64,000 nucleotides of DNA from Propionispora vibrioides (GTDB lineage: Bacteria > Bacillota > Negativicutes > Propionisporales > Propionisporaceae): contig NZ_FODY01000002.1 of NCBI RefSeq assembly GCF_900110485.1, positions 1 to 64,000 of the forward strand, in the 5' to 3' direction. The notes under the pieces were generated by a model. The model saw only the letters and a program-made list of their open reading frames with translations. It ran no database searches and was not told the DNA's origin. Positions 54,417 through 64,000 of this stretch are shown piece after piece. Within the stretch, counting starts at the first letter, position 1; each line of letters begins with the position of its first letter. Both the position numbers and the translations under genes were made by a program.

Positions 54417-54521
54417 ATGGACGGAATCCGGAATTTTTTGGTACAATAAAGACATGTCGGTGCGTTGTTCACCTCCGGCATTTATATATATCGTGCTATT
54501 TAGCAAAGGAGACTAGCATCT

Positions 54522-55136
54522 ATGGAGCATTGGCATTCTTACATACAGCGTTTGCAATCGATTGCCCAGAACGGGCTGACCTATTCGGAAAATAAATATG
54601 ATCTGGAACGTTTTCAGGAACTAAAGGAAATAAGTGAGAAAATGCTGGCCGACTTAACGGCAAAGCCGGTTAGCCAAATACAGGACATATTTGTTAATGA
54701 AAAAGGCTATGCCACGCCGAAGGTCGATGTTCGCGGCGTCATTTTTAAGGACGGCCGGGTACTAATGGTCCGCGAAACAATTGACGGCCGCTGGTCGCTG
54801 CCGGGCGGCTGGGCCGATGTCGGCCTAAGCCCCAGCGAAGTAGTGGTCAAGGAAGTCCGGGAGGAATCGGGACTGCAAGTCGGAGCGGTAAAACTGCTGG
54901 CTGTCTTTGATAAAAAGCGCCACGCCCATCCACCGGATATCCATTATATCTACAAACTGTTTATCCTGTGCGAGGTTCTTGGCGGCGAGCTGACACCAGG
55001 CATGGAAACGAGTGATGTCAACTTCTTCCCACCCGATCAATTGCCGGAGCTGTCGGTTGACCGCAACACGGAAGCACAAATTAAGACGCTGTTTCAGTTT
55101 CTGGCCAACCCGGATAAGCAGCCGCTGTTTGATTAA
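54522..55136 (+). CDS. NUDIX hydrolase with N-terminal Nudix_hydro_N domain
   Basis: A 204-residue protein. Residues 1-60 form the small helical domain found in a Firmicute group of NUDIX enzymes (WHSYIQRLQSIAQNGLTYS). The NUDIX fold follows with the box GGWADVGLSPSEVVVKEVRE (about 97-116) continuing EESGL; all catalytic Glu residues are present. It hydrolyses a nucleoside diphosphate derivative (ADP-ribose or NDP-sugar are common); substrate not predictable. AAAGGAG upstream. Single gene. Confidence 0.9.
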   Translation: MEHWHSYIQRLQSIAQNGLTYSENKYDLERFQELKEISEKMLADLTAKPVSQIQDIFVNEKGYATPKVDVRGVIFKDGRVLMVRETIDGRWSLPGGWADVGLSPSEVVVKEVREESGLQVGAVKLLAVFDKKRHAHPPDIHYIYKLFILCEVLGGELTPGMETSDVNFFPPDQLPELSVDRNTEAQIKTLFQFLANPDKQPLFD

Positions 55137-55307
55137 GGGGAAGCTGCCAACTCCCCGCTTCCTCTATTTAGTTTGTAAGCGGTCGTTTTTCTGTACGTTT
55201 GACTGTTTCCCGTGCTATAATCAGATAATAGTATTGTATTATAGAACCAACATATGACCCCTCTGCATGACTACATGAAAAGAGGGTTCTTTGCTATAGA
55301 TGAAAGA

Positions 55308-55338
55308 AGCTCCCGTGTACTGCGAATACACGGGAGCT
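55308..55338 (-). terminator. Terminator of the SLH porin gene
   Basis: AGCTCCCGTGTA (55308-55319) pairs with TACACGGGAGCT (55327-55338); on the minus strand TCTTTCAT follows. The rest of 55137-55365 holds no gene. Confidence 0.85.
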
Positions 55339-55365
55339 GCGAATATTTCATGGATAAGTTGATAA

Positions 55366-56673
55366 CTAGAAATGGATGTCAACTTGCGTACGGATTAATT
55401 TTCTGGTGCTGTCTTTGGCCAGTTTTGAATCTGTGCCGGAAATATTTAGCTTCTGGTTACCGTAAAGGGTTGCCCATTGGATGTCCTTTCCAAGCGCATA
55501 GTCAACCCCAAGTACCCAGCCTTTCATGTCCGACGGCAAAGAACTCCATTCATCATCATGCGAGGGGTCGCCAAATTTCTGGAATTTTAACAACCGGAGA
55601 TATACATCGAATGAGCCGGGCTGTTTAAGGTCCATGCCCTTGTAATCCAGCCGGAACTCCTGGCTGGAATTGTAATCATCCGCGTTGGTCCGGGCATAAG
55701 TACCGGTTACCTTTACATTCTTCAGCAGCTTGGCGCTCAGATCTACTTCGCCCCAGTGGGTAATTCCCGTATCCGGGTTGAGCGAGCCATCACTTTTTGT
55801 GCCGTCGCCGGTTGCTTTATTGCCGCCAACCAGCAAATTGGCATTGACTACTTTGGACAAATCGGCGTTTATATTCATACCATACAGCGAAGTGTTGCTG
55901 GCATTGGTCAGATTAATAGCGTTGCCGTCGCCGTCAAGCTGGGTGGGTTTAAAGTTAAATACGCTGACTTTGTACTGCGGTGCGGCATAATCAAACTGGA
56001 TACCGCTGCCGGAGTGTCCCCAGGCTACATTGGAGCCATAACCCCACCACTTTTTACCGAAGGTTACGTCCACCGCTCCGACCGATCCGGTAGCCCAGAT
56101 CCGCTGGAAAGTTCCGTCATTTTCCCCCCAGGAGCGGTTGGTGCTGTACGTTTCATTTGTTTCACTCTGGAAGTGGACATCCCAGTTTTCATTGGCTTTC
56201 ATAGTTCCCTCAAAGTCCATGTAGAAATGTTTATTGCCATTTCCATTGACGGGGCTTGTTTTTCCGCCCACCGTATCACTGTCATATTTGGCCCGCATAA
56301 ACCCGTTGAGGGTAACCTTATCGACTTTTTCTTTTACCTCCGCCAGTTGAACTCCCATATTATCCAGCTCACGGTAATATTCCTGAGACAGCTTGGCAAT
56401 CAACGCTTTGTTCTCAGTGTCAGCTTTCTCCGACTTTGAAATAGCTTTGCCTACAATAACAGCCATTTCATAACGGCTTAAGGGCCGGTCTCCTTTAAAG
56501 GTATTGTCATCATAGCCGGCTACTACCCCGTCATGTACCAGTTTTTCCACCGCCGCGTAGGACCAATGGGTTTTCGGTACATCATCAAAGGGATTAGCCG
56601 GTGCGGCCCAAACCGTCTCACCAAATCCCATTGCCACAATCAGTGACAAAATTGCCAGTGTTTTTCTCTTCAT
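55366..56673 (-). CDS. SLH-domain outer-membrane porin (OmpM type)
   Basis: A 435-residue protein: signal peptide (1-24, cleavage near VWAAPA), one SLH domain (about 27-78; FDDVPKTHWSYAAVEKLVHD, VVAGYDDNTF, LSRYEMAVIVGKAI), a coiled coil (about 82-118), then a C-terminal beta-barrel of about 300 residues ending in Phe (TQVDIHF). In Negativicutes such proteins span the outer membrane and attach it to polyamine-bearing peptidoglycan through the SLH domain. It follows the cellobiose PTS operon on the same strand, so it might be a porin co-regulated with it. ATG behind AAGGGGAGAG. Confidence 0.92.
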   Translation of the reverse strand: MKRKTLAILSLIVAMGFGETVWAAPANPFDDVPKTHWSYAAVEKLVHDGVVAGYDDNTFKGDRPLSRYEMAVIVGKAISKSEKADTENKALIAKLSQEYYRELDNMGVQLAEVKEKVDKVTLNGFMRAKYDSDTVGGKTSPVNGNGNKHFYMDFEGTMKANENWDVHFQSETNETYSTNRSWGENDGTFQRIWATGSVGAVDVTFGKKWWGYGSNVAWGHSGSGIQFDYAAPQYKVSVFNFKPTQLDGDGNAINLTNASNTSLYGMNINADLSKVVNANLLVGGNKATGDGTKSDGSLNPDTGITHWGEVDLSAKLLKNVKVTGTYARTNADDYNSSQEFRLDYKGMDLKQPGSFDVYLRLLKFQKFGDPSHDDEWSSLPSDMKGWVLGVDYALGKDIQWATLYGNQKLNISGTDSKLAKDSTRKLIRTQVDIHF

Positions 56674-56725
56674 GTTCTCTCTCCCCTTAAATTGCTATTT
56701 TTTAGGGTCCAACCGCCTAAGTCCT

Positions 56726-56756
56726 TTTCCTGAGTTTCCTGTGTTTTCTCAGGAAA
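56726..56756 (-). other. Hairpin between the IIC and porin genes
   Basis: TTTCCTGAG (56726-56734) and CTCAGGAAA (56748-56756) pair across 13 bases. There is no T-run after it on the minus strand, so it may be a weak terminator, an mRNA-processing hairpin or an operator. Confidence 0.45.
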
Positions 56757-56884
56757 TTCAGCCTCCGGCCTGTTTTGCCCTTATCATGACACGGACCGGG
56801 AACCTCGCTAAGGCTTTTTCCTCCTTGTGAAAATTAGTAAGTCCCTGCCGTGACTGATCCGTACGTTTACCAAAGCCTGTTGCT

Positions 56885-58225
56885 TTATAAACTAATTCCC
56901 GCCCCGGCTTTTGTTGCCTGTTCTTCCTGCTGCTCTTCCTGTACGTGCTGCTTGTCCTGCACCTTTAAAAACGGCAGATAAACAACGGCTGCCATACAAA
57001 TCAGCAGGGCCTGCAGCAGCGCGGCCTGCCAGCCGCCAATAATAAAGCCCGAAATGATCGGCGGTGTAGTCCAGGGAACCTGTACTGCAGTAAAGGGCGC
57101 GATAAAACCCGAAGCAATGGCAAAGTAGGTAATAATTCCGGACAACGTGGGCACCAGAATGAATGGTATCAGCATCAACGGATTGAATACAATGGGGAAA
57201 CCGAAAATCACCGGTTCATTTATATTAAAAATCCCCGGAATAATGGACAGTTTTCCCAACTGTTTCATTTGTTTCGACTTCGCCAGAAAAATCATAGCCA
57301 AGACCAATCCCAGCGTCATACCGGAACCGCCAAAAGTAATGAACTGGTCGACAAACTGCTGCGTTACAATGTGAGCATTTTGTCCGGCAATCAGCTTGCC
57401 GCCGGCATTGACGATATCCTGATTGGCCAGTGAATTGGCCAGCACGATAGGTGACATAACCCCATTCATAACCACTGCCGGTCCATGAATGCCAAACCAC
57501 CAGAAGAAAGAAATAAAAAACGGTATGACAATCGCCCCAAACAACGAACCGGTTAACCCTTGCAGCGGTGTTTGCAGAATCTGGTAAATTACTTCAATAA
57601 ACGTCTTGCCAGCCACACTCTTAAAGAGAATATAGACCAAAAAGGACAAAGTAATAACAACTGCTCCCGGAATCAATGCCGAAAACGCATTGGCTACCCC
57701 CTGGGGAACGCCTTCCGGCAATTTGATTGTAATCCGCCGTTTGATAAACCAGGTATATATATAAGCAACGGCCAAGCCAATCAGAATCGCCGCAATCATC
57801 CCTTTGCCACCGGTCCAGACTTTGGGGATGACACCGCCAACCACTTCACCGCTCTTGGCGGTAACTGATGAGGCCGTAACAATCAGGAAAGACACCAGGG
57901 CCAGTATCCCCGCTGAAACAGGTTCACACTCCTCGTTTTTAGCATAGTTATAGGCAATGCCGAAAATGCCCACCAAAGCAAGGATATCAAAGGTTGCGCC
58001 AACTACCTGAAATAATGGCTCCTGCCAGTTTGCGCCGAACAGGCCGGTCATCCAGTCATTCCAGCCAGGCAGCGGGATGAAAGCCAGCAGCAAAAACACC
58101 GAACCAATCAGGGTTAGCGGGATAATGGTCATCAACCCGTCTTTCATGGCAACCACCGCTTTGGCATTAGCAAATTTTAAAATTACCGGGGTCATTCTTT
58201 CAAACTTTTCCACAAAACTCTCCAT
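56885..58225 (-). CDS. celB: PTS cellobiose/diacetylchitobiose-type IIC permease
   Basis: A 446-residue membrane protein of the lactose/cellobiose IIC family with about ten helices; AVVAMKDGLMTIIPLTLIGS near the start and NINEPVIFGFPIVFNP (the catalytic NEP loop, Glu contacting sugar) about residue 330. Ends in a Gln/Glu-rich cytoplasmic tail. Start at 58225 behind GAGGAGG. With IIA and IIB in the same operon it transports and phosphorylates a beta-glucoside. Confidence 0.93.
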   Translation of the reverse strand: MESFVEKFERMTPVILKFANAKAVVAMKDGLMTIIPLTLIGSVFLLLAFIPLPGWNDWMTGLFGANWQEPLFQVVGATFDILALVGIFGIAYNYAKNEECEPVSAGILALVSFLIVTASSVTAKSGEVVGGVIPKVWTGGKGMIAAILIGLAVAYIYTWFIKRRITIKLPEGVPQGVANAFSALIPGAVVITLSFLVYILFKSVAGKTFIEVIYQILQTPLQGLTGSLFGAIVIPFFISFFWWFGIHGPAVVMNGVMSPIVLANSLANQDIVNAGGKLIAGQNAHIVTQQFVDQFITFGGSGMTLGLVLAMIFLAKSKQMKQLGKLSIIPGIFNINEPVIFGFPIVFNPLMLIPFILVPTLSGIITYFAIASGFIAPFTAVQVPWTTPPIISGFIIGGWQAALLQALLICMAAVVYLPFLKVQDKQHVQEEQQEEQATKAGAGISL

Positions 58226-58275
58226 TGTCAAACCTCCTCATTTTATTGGTACCGCTTTATCTTAGCGTTCTTGGT

Positions 58276-60018
<1,743 letters not shown>

Positions 60019-60026
<8 letters not shown>

Positions 60027-60372
60027 GGTCATTTCCTCCTTTAGTCAGCTTACCTGCCAACGTATGAATCATTTTGGTCATTTCAATCATTTCGATAATC
60101 AGATTTTTTTCCGATATGGAGGTCATCAGATGGTCTTGCGCATGAACGAATAGAATGGAAATCAGAATACTTTCACCGCTGGCCTCTTTGTGCAATAAGG
60201 CAGTTTGCGTTTCATGGGCTTGGCCAATGGCATCGTTCGCTTTATCCAACAGGGCGTTGATCTCAGCTTCCTGGTAATCACCGCTCCTCACTTTGCGCAG
60301 AGCTTCGTAGGCAAATGCCCGTGCTTCACCGGAATTAATAATAATACTCATAACAATCTCTTCTATATCCAT
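60019..60372 (-). CDS. celC: PTS lactose/cellobiose-type IIA protein
   Basis: A 117-residue helical protein: EIVMSIIINSGEARAFAYEA at the N-terminus, and LFVHAQDHLMTS carrying the phosphorylated His (about residue 76). It receives phosphate from HPr and passes it to IIB. First gene of the operon transcribed leftward; AGGAGG is 12 bases from the ATG, somewhat far; an inner ATG at 60351 is a possible alternative. Confidence 0.93.
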
Positions 60373-60441
60373 TATGAACTACTACCTCCTTCTTTCTGCC
60401 TCATGGTCATGTCGTTTTTCCTTTCTTTATTCGTATAGGCC

Positions 60442-60606
60442 TAGGGTCTGTTTTCAAACTATCCAACATGTTCCCTGGCAGTGCCTTTTGTACCGTACCT
60501 CGTTAAACTTTTTTGAAATAAGGACCATTATTCTTTCCAGTTTTGCCTTGTCTGGCGAGAGAATCACTCGCCATGGATTATGCCGTTAGTTTGAAAACAC
60601 ACCCTG
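60442..60606. repeat. MITE-like element, type B, copy 3 (165 bp), in the leader of the PTS operon
   Basis: Ends TAGGGTCTGTTTTCAAACTA and TAGTTTGAAAACACACCCTG. Same orientation as the copy at 38377 but about 18 bases shorter: the ATACCCTAAAGGGCACGC module is missing. It lies between the -24/-12 promoter and the IIA gene, so it would be transcribed in the 5' leader. Confidence 0.85.
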
Positions 60607-60650
60607 GGCACTATATAAATAAAAAATTTTTTTCTTCGTCTCTATATCCA

Positions 60651-60666
60651 TGCAATAATGATGCCA
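60651..60666 (-). promoter_or_regulatory. Sigma-54 (-24/-12) promoter of the PTS operon
   Basis: On the minus strand TGGCAT-CATTA-TTGCA (60666 to 60651) matches the sigma-54 consensus TGGCAC-N5-TTGCA except for one pyrimidine. The spacing between GG and GC is exact. Transcription would start near 60640 and run leftward through the type-B repeat into the IIA gene. The divergent gene encodes a sigma-54 activator, which supports the call. Confidence 0.87.
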
Positions 60667-60732
60667 AAACACTAATGGACAGATTTACCAGGCCTTCGCC
60701 GCCACAATCGGGTAAATCTGTCCATAGTGTTT
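60667..60732. promoter_or_regulatory. Inverted repeat 1 upstream of the sigma-54 promoter (probable activator site)
   Basis: Arms AAACACTAATGGACAGATTT (from 60667, to 60689) and AAATCTGTCCATAGTGTTT (to 60732) pair except for one extra A. It starts at the base after the -24 element. Outer parts carry the ATAGTGTTT-type motif that also occurs in repeat 2. Confidence 0.7.
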
Positions 60733-60736
60733 CAAT

Positions 60737-60785
60737 ACAGACTGTATAGTGTTTTATTTTTTGATCAAAACACGATATAGTCTGT
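60737..60785. promoter_or_regulatory. Inverted repeat 2 in the PTS/regulator intergenic region
   Basis: ACAGACTGTATAGTGTTTT (60737-60755) and AAAACACGATATAGTCTGT (60767-60785) pair at 17 of 19 positions. With repeat 1 this gives four half-sites of the type ATAGTGTTT. It is also just upstream of the TATAAT (60801-60806) likely used by the regulator gene, so autoregulation is possible. Confidence 0.65.
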
Positions 60786-60840
60786 TTTTCTCATCTCTTG
60801 TATAATACAGGTAGTTACATGTTGCCAGGAGGAAATTCCT

Positions 60841-63516
60841 ATGACAAGAAAAGACATAATTTATCAAGCACTGCTGGATTTGCCGGAAGGCGAAGGAATC
60901 GATGCTCAGGGCTTGGCCGCGATTTTGCCGATTACCCGGGCCAATATCAGCCATGAATTGAACGTACTCTGCAAGGAAGGAAAAGTAGGTAAATCAGGCG
61001 GTCGTCCGGTCCGCTTCTTCGTAGCGGACAAGTTGCCTGCTGCCAAGGCAACCAGGCTGGATGCCTTATTAAAAAACAATATCAGCCTCCGCCAGCCGCT
61101 GGAGCAGGCAAAGGCCGCCATTCTTTATCCACCCAAGGGGATGAACAGTTTACTGCTGGGTGAGACAGGTGTCGGCAAATCCATGTTTGCCAGTCTGATG
61201 CATAATTACGCCATTGAAATGGGCGTAAAGGATAAAGATTGTCCCTTTATTACCTTTAACTGCGCCGATTACACGAATAATCCCCAGCTCTTGACCGCCC
61301 AGCTCTTTGGCGTAAAGAAAGGGACCTACACCGGAGCGGAAACAGATAAAACCGGGCTGCTGGAAAAAGCAAACGGCGGTATTCTGTTCCTGGACGAAGT
61401 GCATCGCCTGCCGCCCGAAGGTCAGGAAATGCTGTTCACTTTTTTGGATACCGGCTATTTCCGGCGAATGGGCGATGATGAAACCAGAACCGCCGATGTG
61501 CTGATTATCTCGGCAACTACGGAAAATCCCAGCTCGGCCTTACTGAAAACCTTTACGCGACGCCTGCCGATGATCATCACTATTCCCTCGCTCAAAGAAA
61601 GAACGCTGGAAGAACGCCTGTCTCTAATAAAATACTTCTTCAAACATGAAAGCATCCGTTTAAACCGGGATATTTATGTTTCCCTCAACACCATGCGGGC
61701 TTTTTTGTCCTATAGCTGCACAAATAATATCGGCCAGTTAAAAAATGATATCCAACTGGTTTGCGCCAAATCCTATTCAGAGTTTTTAACCAATATCAAG
61801 GAAGATGTGCGAATCAACAGCCGCAGCCTGCCGATGCATATAAAAGAAGGGCTGTATAGGGAAAAGGAACATCGTATTTTATGGAACAAACTGGTGAGTG
61901 AAGATATCGAATACTTCAAATTCGGCTGTATGACGGATGTACCACAGGAAGCAGCAGAGGAAAATACAACTATTTACGACCTGATTGAACAAAAACTGGA
62001 AAAACTAAAAACCAAGGGTATCTCCGATATTGCGATTGAAAGCATCCTGGAAAAAGATATCACCCGCTATTTTGAGAAATACATCAGCGGCATATCGGAA
62101 GAAATCAACAAAAAAAATCTACTCAATATTTTAGGCGAAGACGTACTCGATCTGATTGATAAAATGCTATACCAAATGGTTACCTCACTAAAAAGGAATG
62201 TCACTCATAACATCTATACGGCACTGGCTTTACATATTAACACTTTGATTAACCGCCTCGCCAACAACAAAAATATTGTCAATCCCCAGCTTGGAAAAAT
62301 TAAGCAACTGTATCCGGAAGAATTTAAAGCCGCCCTGGAAGCCACCGCCTTGCTTCAGGAATATCTGCACCGCCCGATACCGGAAGATGAGGCCGGTTAT
62401 CTTACCATCTTTCTGTTGCCCGAAGAGCAGCAGGCTCATCAAAATATTGACAAAGTAAAAATCATCCTCATTGCTCATGGCAAATCGACAGCCACCTCCA
62501 TGGCTGAAGTAGCCAACGAACTGCTGGGCGAAAACTATGTAATTGCCATCAACTCCCCGATTGAAGTAAAACCGGCAGTAGTCTTGGAAGAACTGCGCAA
62601 GGTGGTCAGACAGAATTTTAGTACCAGCGGCTATCTGCTCCTGGTCGATATGGGCTCACTGACCACCTTTGCCGAAGTGATTGAAAAAGAATGCAAGGTC
62701 CCGGTGAAAGTATTTCCGCTGACCTCGACACTGCATGTCATCGAAGCCACCAGAAAAGCCCTGCTTGGTTTTTCATTAAGTGAAATCTATAAAGACGTGT
62801 TGCTCGTGAACTCTTACATGGATAACAATAAAGCCTCCCTGCCGGTGGAAAGCAAACATAAGATAGCCATTATTACCGCCTGCCTCACCGGCGAGGGCGG
62901 CTCGGTGGCCATCAAAAGCTTTTTGAACAACAATTTACGCTATGACAAAGACCTGTTTGAAATCCTTCCGCTAAATTGTCTCGATAAGAAGTTTTTTAAG
63001 GAGCAGTTGCTGAGACTGCAGGAAAAGCGGGAAATTTTATTTATTGTTTCCTCATTTTCCGTTGATCTGGCCATTAAACAATACAATATGTATGATGTGA
63101 TCAGTATGAAAGTCCTGAGTCAATTACAGGAAGCGATTGACAACAAGTCTGCCTTGTTGAAAATGGGCCTGATCTTAAAAGAAAATATCGAAAACTTTGA
63201 CGGCGAAGAACTATATCACGATATTGTCCATCTGATTCAGCGGATGGAAGGAAAGTTGTCCATCAAGTTCAGCGACGAAAACCTGATTGGTCTGATTTTG
63301 CACCTTGGGTTTATGATCAGTCGCTTAAAAAAGGGAAAAGGTTCTGTCAGCTATCTAAACAAAGAAGAGTTTATCCGCTTAAACCGGGATATTTACCAGG
63401 TGGTCAAAGAAAACCTTATCTTTTTATATAACAAATATTTTATCGAAATCACCGATAATGAAATTTGCTATATTATCAATTTTTTCCCTAACGTAACGGC
63501 TTTGCCGGAAAGCTGA
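60841..63516 (+). CDS. LevR-type sigma-54-dependent activator with PRD and PTS EIIA domains
   Basis: An 891-residue protein: N-terminal winged helix-turn-helix (1-65), AAA+ domain (about 80-320) with Walker A LLGETGVGKS (about 104-113), the sigma-54 contact loop GTYTGA (161-166, variant of GAFTGA) and Walker B GGILFLDEVHRL, a first PRD (about 440-535; ALALHINTLINRL), an EIIA-Man-like domain (about 540-670; LIAHGKSTATSMAEV with its His), an EIIB-like stretch, and a C-terminal PRD (about 775-880; GLILHLGFMISRL). Phosphorylation of PRD histidines by HPr or the IIB protein would tune activity. Start behind AGGAGG. Divergent from the PTS operon, its obvious target. Confidence 0.93.
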   Translation: MTRKDIIYQALLDLPEGEGIDAQGLAAILPITRANISHELNVLCKEGKVGKSGGRPVRFFVADKLPAAKATRLDALLKNNISLRQPLEQAKAAILYPPKGMNSLLLGETGVGKSMFASLMHNYAIEMGVKDKDCPFITFNCADYTNNPQLLTAQLFGVKKGTYTGAETDKTGLLEKANGGILFLDEVHRLPPEGQEMLFTFLDTGYFRRMGDDETRTADVLIISATTENPSSALLKTFTRRLPMIITIPSLKERTLEERLSLIKYFFKHESIRLNRDIYVSLNTMRAFLSYSCTNNIGQLKNDIQLVCAKSYSEFLTNIKEDVRINSRSLPMHIKEGLYREKEHRILWNKLVSEDIEYFKFGCMTDVPQEAAEENTTIYDLIEQKLEKLKTKGISDIAIESILEKDITRYFEKYISGISEEINKKNLLNILGEDVLDLIDKMLYQMVTSLKRNVTHNIYTALALHINTLINRLANNKNIVNPQLGKIKQLYPEEFKAALEATALLQEYLHRPIPEDEAGYLTIFLLPEEQQAHQNIDKVKIILIAHGKSTATSMAEVANELLGENYVIAINSPIEVKPAVVLEELRKVVRQNFSTSGYLLLVDMGSLTTFAEVIEKECKVPVKVFPLTSTLHVIEATRKALLGFSLSEIYKDVLLVNSYMDNNKASLPVESKHKIAIITACLTGEGGSVAIKSFLNNNLRYDKDLFEILPLNCLDKKFFKEQLLRLQEKREILFIVSSFSVDLAIKQYNMYDVISMKVLSQLQEAIDNKSALLKMGLILKENIENFDGEELYHDIVHLIQRMEGKLSIKFSDENLIGLILHLGFMISRLKKGKGSVSYLNKEEFIRLNRDIYQVVKENLIFLYNKYFIEITDNEICYIINFFPNVTALPES

Positions 63517-63588
63517 GTGGCAATGGCTCCTTTCCCCCAGCCTAGATAAATGCCAATGGACCTGGAACAGCTTTATTTCTATAAAAAT

Positions 63589-63624
63589 AAAAATCAGCCG
63601 GATCATAAGATCCGGCTGATTTTT
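63589..63624. terminator. Bidirectional terminator after the LevR-type gene
   Basis: AAAAATCAGCCGGATC (63589-63604) pairs perfectly with GATCCGGCTGATTTTT (63609-63624). Confidence 0.93.
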
Positions 63625-63625
63625 A

Positions 63626-64000
63626 TCAGATATGTTTTGTTTTGTCTTGAATATAGGCCTGTAATTTTTCTCTAACGGCAGCAATATCGGAATTCTGCGG
63701 CAAATAGGACAAAATATCCTCCACATAGCCGCGTTCTTTAATTCTTTGCAAGGTCCAGCCAAAGTTTACATCGTATATCCAGTTCAGCCTCACCAGTTTA
63801 CGGTCATCCGGTGTCTTGAGATTGGCAAAGTCGGACTGCTTGCCGGAGAGCAAATCCTCGATAAAGCATGAACTGTAGCCTGCCGGCGTAGGCGGCTCCA
63901 GATAAGGGGCCAAGACATAATAAATATCCAGCTTATCAGCATCACGAATGAGCTTGCAAAACAATTCCTGCCGATTACTCAGCCCGTCAGGCAAACGAAT
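63626..64000 (-). CDS. HD-domain protein, C-terminal fragment (cut by window edge)
   Basis: About 124 C-terminal residues of a protein continuing beyond the window. LIRDADKLDIYYVLAPYL is the late Asp-Lys-Leu-Asp part of an HD-type metal-dependent phosphohydrolase, followed by a helical tail (LNWIYDVNFGWTLQRIKERG). The HD motif itself lies outside the window, so activity cannot be judged. Confidence 0.7.
   Translation of the reverse strand: MRLPDGLSNRQELFCKLIRDADKLDIYYVLAPYLEPPTPAGYSSCFIEDLLSGKQSDFANLKTPDDRKLVRLNWIYDVNFGWTLQRIKERGYVEDILSYLPQNSDIAAVREKLQAYIQDKTKHI

Overview
The window reads as chromosome of a diderm, spore-forming-type Firmicute of the class Negativicutes, most likely family Sporomusaceae. 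The main evidence is an S-layer-homology (SLH) porin of the OmpM type (55366-56673) and a small signal-peptide-bearing outer-membrane barrel protein (27654-28370), alongside typical Firmicute genes: YesM/YesN-type two-component proteins, MocR-type regulators, a LevR-type sigma-54 activator, M16C protease, and strong AGGAGG ribosome-binding sites. No rRNA, tRNA, CRISPR array or prophage was seen. Family and taxon calls are by eye; no database search was run.

Layout. 1-326: 5' end of an IS110-type transposase and its upstream noncoding flank. 327-5529: Lrp/AsnC regulator, dapA, a DUF5610-like protein, an aminotransferase gene split by an in-frame TAA, and its intact MocR-type paralogue. 5716-7680: chemotaxis receptor. 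7890-18963: a sugar system on the minus strand, comprising a YesM/YesN-type sensor pair, a lipoprotein with two fused sugar-binding domains, a YtfQ-YtfR-YtfT-YjfF type ABC transporter (galactofuranose/ribose class) and a mutarotase-like enzyme. 19231-22933: zwf-pgl-gnd, the oxidative pentose phosphate operon. 22998-35796: mostly single-gene units (M16C protease, NSS symporter, outer-membrane protein, PduO-type adenosyltransferase, fumC, exoA, a receiver plus HD-GYP pair, a GNAT-cNMP fusion, a PAS histidine kinase).

36542-45364 is a peptide uptake and processing operon on the plus strand: two permeases, two ATPases, a cytoplasmic class-A-beta-lactamase-like serine hydrolase, the binding protein, an LD-carboxypeptidase and an M20 peptidase. 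The enzyme set points to recovery of cell-wall peptides, comparable in logic to the Bacillus ykf/dpp cluster. 45479-53799 holds two EamA exporters with divergent regulators (LysR and MocR types), recQ and an aminotransferase. 54190-55136: a 55-residue ferredoxin behind a CRP/FNR-type site, and a NUDIX hydrolase. 55366-63516: SLH porin and a cellobiose-type PTS operon (IIA, IIB, 6-phospho-beta-glucosidase, IIC), divergent from a LevR-type regulator; the intergenic region carries a clear -24/-12 promoter and paired inverted repeats. The right edge cuts an HD-domain protein.

The least expected material is noncoding. At least eight short inverted-repeat elements of three kinds (called A, B and C here) are scattered through the window. 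Several sit inside operons or leaders, two abut stop codons, and pieces of sequence are shared between kinds. Other points of interest are the double-domain sugar sensor, a receiver domain lacking its phospho-acceptor aspartate, the sigma-54 control region, and a possible three-way-junction RNA leader at 34004-34091.
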